From positions 1 to 5,018 of the forward strand of contig DBDO01000086.1 in assembly GCA_002293605.1 (NCBI GenBank): a stretch of 5,018 nucleotides of DNA. Direction: 5' to 3'. Every line of letters begins with the position of its first letter. The first letter of the stretch is position 1. This DNA is from Desulfovibrionaceae bacterium UBA930. GTDB lineage: Bacteria > Desulfobacterota > Desulfovibrionia > Desulfovibrionales > Desulfovibrionaceae. This document shows positions 4,237 to 5,018 of the stretch, in pieces. The translations under genes and the position numbers were made by a program. Under the pieces are notes generated by a model. That model made no database searches, was not told the origin of the DNA, and saw only the letters and a program-made list of their open reading frames with translations.

Positions 4237-5018
4237 TTATAGCATATTCACCGGATCCAGGTCCAGTTTAAGGCGTAAGGGGCTTTTGGCGGTAGCGGCC
4301 AGTGCTGCGGCGAACAGGCTGCGCAGGGCTTGCCAATCATCGCCCTTGAGCATGCACTGCCAGCGTTTGCGACCCATAAGCAAAGGGATGGGGGCCGGGG
4401 CCGGGCCGAGCACGCTCACGCCGATCTCCCTGCCTTTTTGGCGCAGTGTTTTGCCAAGGGCTGTCAGGGCATCCTGGGCGTGTTCTTCCTGCACCGGGCA
4501 GGAGATGCGGATGAGCGCCAGGCGCACAAAGGGCGGGTAGCGGTACTTTTTGCGCAGGGCCAGCTCGTGCGCGAAAAAGCCCTCGTAATCGGCTTTTCTC
4601 ACGTACTCCCAGCAGTAGTGGTTCGGGTCTCTGGTCTGGATGAGCACCCTGCCGGGCTTGTCTCCGCGTCCGGAACGGCCCGAGGCCTGCACGAGCAGTT
4701 GAAAGGTGCGCTCCGCAGCCCGGTAGTCGGGCAGATTAAGGCCAAGGTCCGCGTCCGCGATTATGGCAAGGGTTACATCGGGAAAATGGTGCCCTTTGGA
4801 AAGCATCTGAGTGCCTACCAGCACGGCGGCCTCCTTGCGCGCGAAGGCGGCCAGAATCTCCTCCATACGGCCGGGCCGCCGCGTGCTGTCCCTGTCCAGG
4901 CGCAGCACCGCCGCACCGGGAGGGAGCGCGGCGCAAAGCCCTTCCTCCAGTTTTTCCGTACCTTGGCCCAGAGGTAAAAAAGCCATATGTCTGCACGAAG
5001 GGCAGGGCGAGGGATAGA
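4237..5018 (-). CDS. priA: Primosomal replication restart helicase PriA, C-terminal part (5' end outside window)
   Basis: PriA is a 3'-to-5' DNA helicase that recognises stalled or collapsed forks and reloads the replisome. About 259 residues of its C-terminal part are visible, and the N-terminal fork-binding domain and Walker motifs lie beyond the right edge. The first visible residues, YPSPCPSCRH, are the last CxxC pair of the PriA zinc-binding region. GQGTEKLEE then follows, matching the E. coli GLGTEQLEQ region. The helicase core continues with LDRDSTRR, VLVGTQMLSKGHHFPDVTL (55-73 from the ATG at 4986-4984) and motif VI as QASGRSGR, where E. coli has QVAGRAGR. The C-terminal domain shows YRYPPFVRLALI, VLGPAPAPI and a final LKLDLDPVNML, like the family's VDPI ending. 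That internal ATG (4986) is not the true start because the zinc-binding codons continue upstream of it. The gene reads toward the HEPN/MNT pair. Confidence 0.95.
   Translation of the reverse strand, partial: YPSPCPSCRHMAFLPLGQGTEKLEEGLCAALPPGAAVLRLDRDSTRRPGRMEEILAAFARKEAAVLVGTQMLSKGHHFPDVTLAIIADADLGLNLPDYRAAERTFQLLVQASGRSGRGDKPGRVLIQTRDPNHYCWEYVRKADYEGFFAHELALRKKYRYPPFVRLALIRISCPVQEEHAQDALTALGKTLRQKGREIGVSVLGPAPAPIPLLMGRKRWQCMLKGDDWQALRSLFAAALAATAKSPLRLKLDLDPVNML

Noticed and set aside
4330..4977. 215-codon plus-strand open frame opposite priA
   Set aside because: The minus-strand frame is clearly PriA, and this is its antisense shadow.

Overview
The window looks like chromosomal DNA from a moderately GC-rich, flagellated, Gram-negative bacterium. 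My best guess is a Desulfovibrio-type deltaproteobacterium (Desulfobacterota). That guess rests on overall protein similarity recalled from memory and on the flagellar export gene order, not on any marker gene. No rRNA, tRNA, CRISPR array or insertion-sequence transposase was seen.

Left part, plus strand (1-1771): the end of a flagellar type III export cluster, fliO - fliP - fliQ. fliO and fliP overlap by 8 bases. fliP and fliQ are separated by 248 bases of non-coding DNA holding a symmetric 126-bp palindromic element, a second compact hairpin and degenerate repeat copies. FliO assists assembly of FliP, and FliP and FliQ (with FliR, not in the window) form the inner-membrane export gate.

Middle part, minus strand (1768-3304): an AraC-type regulator followed downstream by a LysE/RhtB-family exporter. 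This is probably a regulator-and-target pair. The exporter gene converges on fliQ, and their stop codons overlap within 1768-1771. The 73 bases between araC and lysE hold a possible hairpin that would hide the lysE ribosome binding site, and a six-codon open frame crossing the hairpin's 5' arm.

Right part, minus strand (3372-5018): a two-gene HEPN/MNT toxin-antitoxin-like module (HI0074/HI0073 type). The HEPN gene comes first and overlaps the nucleotidyltransferase gene by 11 bases. A 17-base palindrome lies just upstream of the HEPN ribosome binding site. Upstream of it is the 3' half of priA, the replication restart helicase, which runs off the right edge. All five minus-strand genes point the same way: priA, HEPN, MNT, araC, lysE. 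The HEPN/MNT and araC/lysE pairs look like accessory cargo between housekeeping flagellar and replication genes, but this is inference.
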